Part shown: positions 6,464 through 7,937 of the stretch, piece by piece
How the letters are laid out: each line of letters opens with the position of its first letter
How positions within the stretch are numbered: the first letter of the stretch is position 1
NCBI GenBank assembly: GCA_900548135.1
Contig: URJC01000108.1
Location: 1 to 7,937 of the forward strand
Direction: 5' to 3'
Length of the DNA stretch: 7,937 nucleotides
From: an uncultured Odoribacter sp.
Lineage (GTDB): Bacteria; Bacteroidota; Bacteroidia; Bacteroidales; Marinifilaceae
Notes under the pieces: model-generated
What the model saw: the letters and a program-made list of their open reading frames with translations, nothing else
What the model was told of the DNA's origin: nothing
The model's database searches: none
Made by a program: the position numbers and the translations under genes

Positions 6464-7348
6464 ATGAACTTCAGTGAATTTATATGCCGCCATAAAAATT
6501 GCTATGTACTGGAAGAAGGTTTTGCCTTGTGGAAAATAAATTCTTCTTCCGGTCCGGATTACTGTTTCGATTTAAATGGAATGCATGCCATTCTGTTGGT
6601 ACTGGACGGGGAGATGACAGTCCGGATCGACGATACCCCTTACTTGCTGAGGCGGAATTGTTTCGTAGATACAATCGAAAAACAAACTTTGGAGCTATCA
6701 GGCCCTTTTCAGCAGGTACAGGCATGGCAGCTATTGCTGACAGAAACTTTTCTTCAGGCTTTGATGAAAAATAATCCTCCTTTTCCTGTAGCTTACGTGG
6801 TAAAACAAATAGAACATCCGGTATGTGTATTGTCCGAAACAACAACTCAATTGTTAAAGCAAAAGATCAGTTATATCGAAACCATCTTCCGTGACCGGAC
6901 ACATTATTTTCAGGCTGAGATGCTAAAGTGTGCGTTGTGGATGTTTTTCTTGGATATTTCCAATACCTTTTCCCACCTGCAGGCTGAACAGAACGATACT
7001 TTTCGGGAAACAGAACGAAAAAGAATACTTTTCAGCCGGTTTATAAAATTACTTCGGGAACATATTTATGAAAAACGTTCCGTCGGCTTTTATGCTTCGG
7101 AGTTGTGTGTCAGCCCGCAATATCTGAACCGTATCATTAAGAATATGTCCGGAAAAACCGTGTACGCGTGGATTGCCCACATGCTTACAGCTGAATTATA
7201 CCGGTTGTTAGCCGATACCGATATTTCCATTCAGTCATTGGCCGATCATTTCAATTTTCCGGACCAGGCAACTTTTACCAAATTTTTCAAACGTCAAAGC
7301 GGTATTTCTCCTACAGCCTACCGGAGGAAAATCACAAAACCTTTCTGA
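6464..7348 (+). CDS. AraC/XylS-family transcriptional regulator
   Basis: A 294-residue cytoplasmic DNA-binding protein without signal peptide or membrane segment. Residues 40-75 have the strand-rich GEMTVRIDD and YLLRRNCFVD pattern of a small cupin-like sensor domain. Residues 130-175 are helical and probably mediate dimerisation. The C-terminal domain holds two helix-turn-helix units: the first at about 208-228 (YASELCVSPQYLNRIIK), the second at about 256-278 (SLADHFNFPDQATFTKFFKR), followed by the family hallmark SGISPTAYRR. Length is normal for Bacteroidales AraC proteins with an N-terminal effector domain. The ATG at 6464 is the first in frame. The gene is divergent from the pseudopeptidase across a region with repeated TTTGTY boxes, so the likely target is that gene and itself. 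Control of the sulfatases is possible but no matching boxes were seen upstream of them. The effector is unknown. Confidence 0.93.
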   Translation: MNFSEFICRHKNCYVLEEGFALWKINSSSGPDYCFDLNGMHAILLVLDGEMTVRIDDTPYLLRRNCFVDTIEKQTLELSGPFQQVQAWQLLLTETFLQALMKNNPPFPVAYVVKQIEHPVCVLSETTTQLLKQKISYIETIFRDRTHYFQAEMLKCALWMFFLDISNTFSHLQAEQNDTFRETERKRILFSRFIKLLREHIYEKRSVGFYASELCVSPQYLNRIIKNMSGKTVYAWIAHMLTAELYRLLADTDISIQSLADHFNFPDQATFTKFFKRQSGISPTAYRRKITKPF

Positions 7349-7707
7349 GTGCGGTCTGTCGTATTTCAGCTGGGCAGGGTTCACCAACGAAGTACCTGCC
7401 AGGCCGGGAAACGCTCCGAATATCGTTACCTTCATAAAAGATAATACGGAATATGCGTTTTCCGGCAATATTACCTGCAAATTTATATGCCGACATTGAA
7501 AAAGCTGTCCGATAAGCCAAACCTACGTTTATTTTTTCTTTCTATTCCGGTCTATGTATTTGTATGGCAAAACCGAACGCCCGGTCCCGCTCTGTCAAAA
7601 CAAATACCTGTTCCTTCTGTTAGTGCAACATGCTAAACTTGTGTTTCACGGAAAGAGAAAAATCAAGTACCGACAATCGGCCCCCTATGTTCAACGATCT
7701 GATATAC
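7349..7707. other. Gap between the AraC-type and YqeY genes, no supported gene
   Basis: About 360 bases between convergent genes. Open frames on both strands are short and none resembles a known family. One 49-codon frame at 7487-7636 is listed separately. A weak 4-bp GC hairpin, CCGACAATCGG, lies near 7670-7680, too small to call a terminator for either gene. GC content stays near that of the flanking genes instead of dropping as in the divergent region at 6036-6463, which could mean decayed coding sequence. Confidence 0.5.
7487..7636 (+). CDS. Possible 49-residue single-pass membrane peptide
   Basis: ATG at 7487 opens a frame of 49 codons ending in TAA at 7634-7636. The product starts MPTLKKLSDKPN, then has one hydrophobic stretch, LRLFFLSIPVYVFVW, at about residues 13-27, and a Pro/Ser-rich tail. 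The positively charged start before a single helix fits a small inner-membrane peptide. No promoter, ribosome site or homologue is recognisable. An open frame of this length occurs often by chance, so this is a weak candidate. Confidence 0.2.
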   Translation: MPTLKKLSDKPNLRLFFLSIPVYVFVWQNRTPGPALSKQIPVPSVSATC

Positions 7708-7937
7708 TCACCCCAGCAATTCCTTTACTTTAGCCGAGATCGCTTTACCGTCGGCCAGACCGGCCAATTTTTTGGTAGCGGTGCCCATCACTTTTCCCAT
7801 ATCTTTTGCAGAAGAAGCACCCACTTCGGCAATGATCGCTTTCAAAGCTTCAGTCAGTTCAGCTTCATCCAGTTGTTTCGGTAAAAATTCTTCGAGCACG
7901 GCCACCTGCCCGCTCTCCTGCTCGGACAAATCTTCGC
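7708..7937 (-). CDS. GatB/YqeY-domain protein, C-terminal fragment
   Basis: The gene enters from the right edge and ends in TGA at 7708-7710; about 75 C-terminal residues are visible. They are EFLPKQLDEAEL, AIIAEVGASSAKDMGKVM, and a final ADGKAISAKVKELLG. This is the standard end of the roughly 150-residue YqeY family, related to the helical tail domain of the GatB subunit of the tRNA-dependent amidotransferase. YqeY proteins are soluble and their exact role is unsettled. The visible frame is open to the window edge and a TTG at 7927-7929 within it is internal, so the true start lies outside. In many Bacteroidales this gene follows ftsZ at the end of the cell-division cluster, which would place ftsZ just right of the window (inference). 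Confidence 0.92.
   Translation of the reverse strand, partial: EDLSEQESGQVAVLEEFLPKQLDEAELTEALKAIIAEVGASSAKDMGKVMGTATKKLAGLADGKAISAKVKELLG

Noticed and set aside
6480..6845. 121-codon minus-strand frame inside the AraC-type gene
   Set aside because: Shadow of a clearly real regulator gene; no domain pattern of its own.
7332..7520. 62-codon minus-strand frame downstream of YqeY
   Set aside because: It overlaps the end of the AraC-type gene, has no recognisable domain and no promoter, so chance is the better explanation.
7630..7884. 84-codon plus-strand frame antisense to YqeY
   Set aside because: Phe/Ser-rich mirror of the Lys/Glu/Ala-rich YqeY coding sequence.
1..7937. Search for CRISPR arrays, insertion sequences, integrase or transposase genes
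   Set aside because: No regularly spaced repeat array beyond the four short boxes, no terminal inverted repeats around a transposase, and no recombinase motif was seen on either strand.

Overview
The window looks like a chromosomal segment from an anaerobic, gut-type member of the Bacteroidales. The evidence is two secreted serine-type sulfatases, a DUF6913-like gene coupled to dapA, Bacteroidetes-style -7 boxes (TAnnTTTG) in place of sigma70 boxes, AT-rich leaders without clear Shine-Dalgarno sites, and a tRNA without encoded CCA. I cannot name the genus with confidence.

Left edge (1-892): the start of dapA and a DUF6913-like gene lie on the minus strand, one base apart. On the plus strand follow a well-formed promoter, a tRNA-Arg(ACG) whose T stem and anticodon stem carry mismatches, and a strong hairpin-plus-T terminator.

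Middle (1015-4584): an acyltransferase-3 gene has lost its central membrane part in frame and is probably a remnant. Two S1-family sulfatases follow, one base apart and certainly co-transcribed. Both have signal peptides and serine-type formylglycine motifs, so they need an anaerobic sulfatase-maturating enzyme encoded elsewhere. A short signal-peptide-like reading frame with a ten-T run sits just behind them and may be the stump of a third gene.

Right (4674-7348): a minus-strand gene resembles the Bacteroidetes S28/S37-type secreted serine peptidases, but its nucleophile position is Gly and its catalytic His position appears to be Leu. It is therefore probably a pseudoenzyme. It is divergent from an AraC-family regulator. 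The shared 428-base intergenic region holds four TTTGTY boxes spaced 21, 40 and 21 bases apart, a near-perfect direct repeat, and an 8-bp inverted repeat in the peptidase leader. This fits AraC-type control of the pseudopeptidase and perhaps of the regulator itself.

Right edge (7349-7937): a poorly coding gap of about 360 bases, with one possible 49-residue membrane peptide, precedes the 3' end of a GatB/YqeY-domain gene on the minus strand. Housekeeping genes on both sides (dapA and tRNA-Arg on the left, YqeY on the right) enclose an accessory segment of sulfatases, pseudopeptidase and regulator with two apparently decayed genes.
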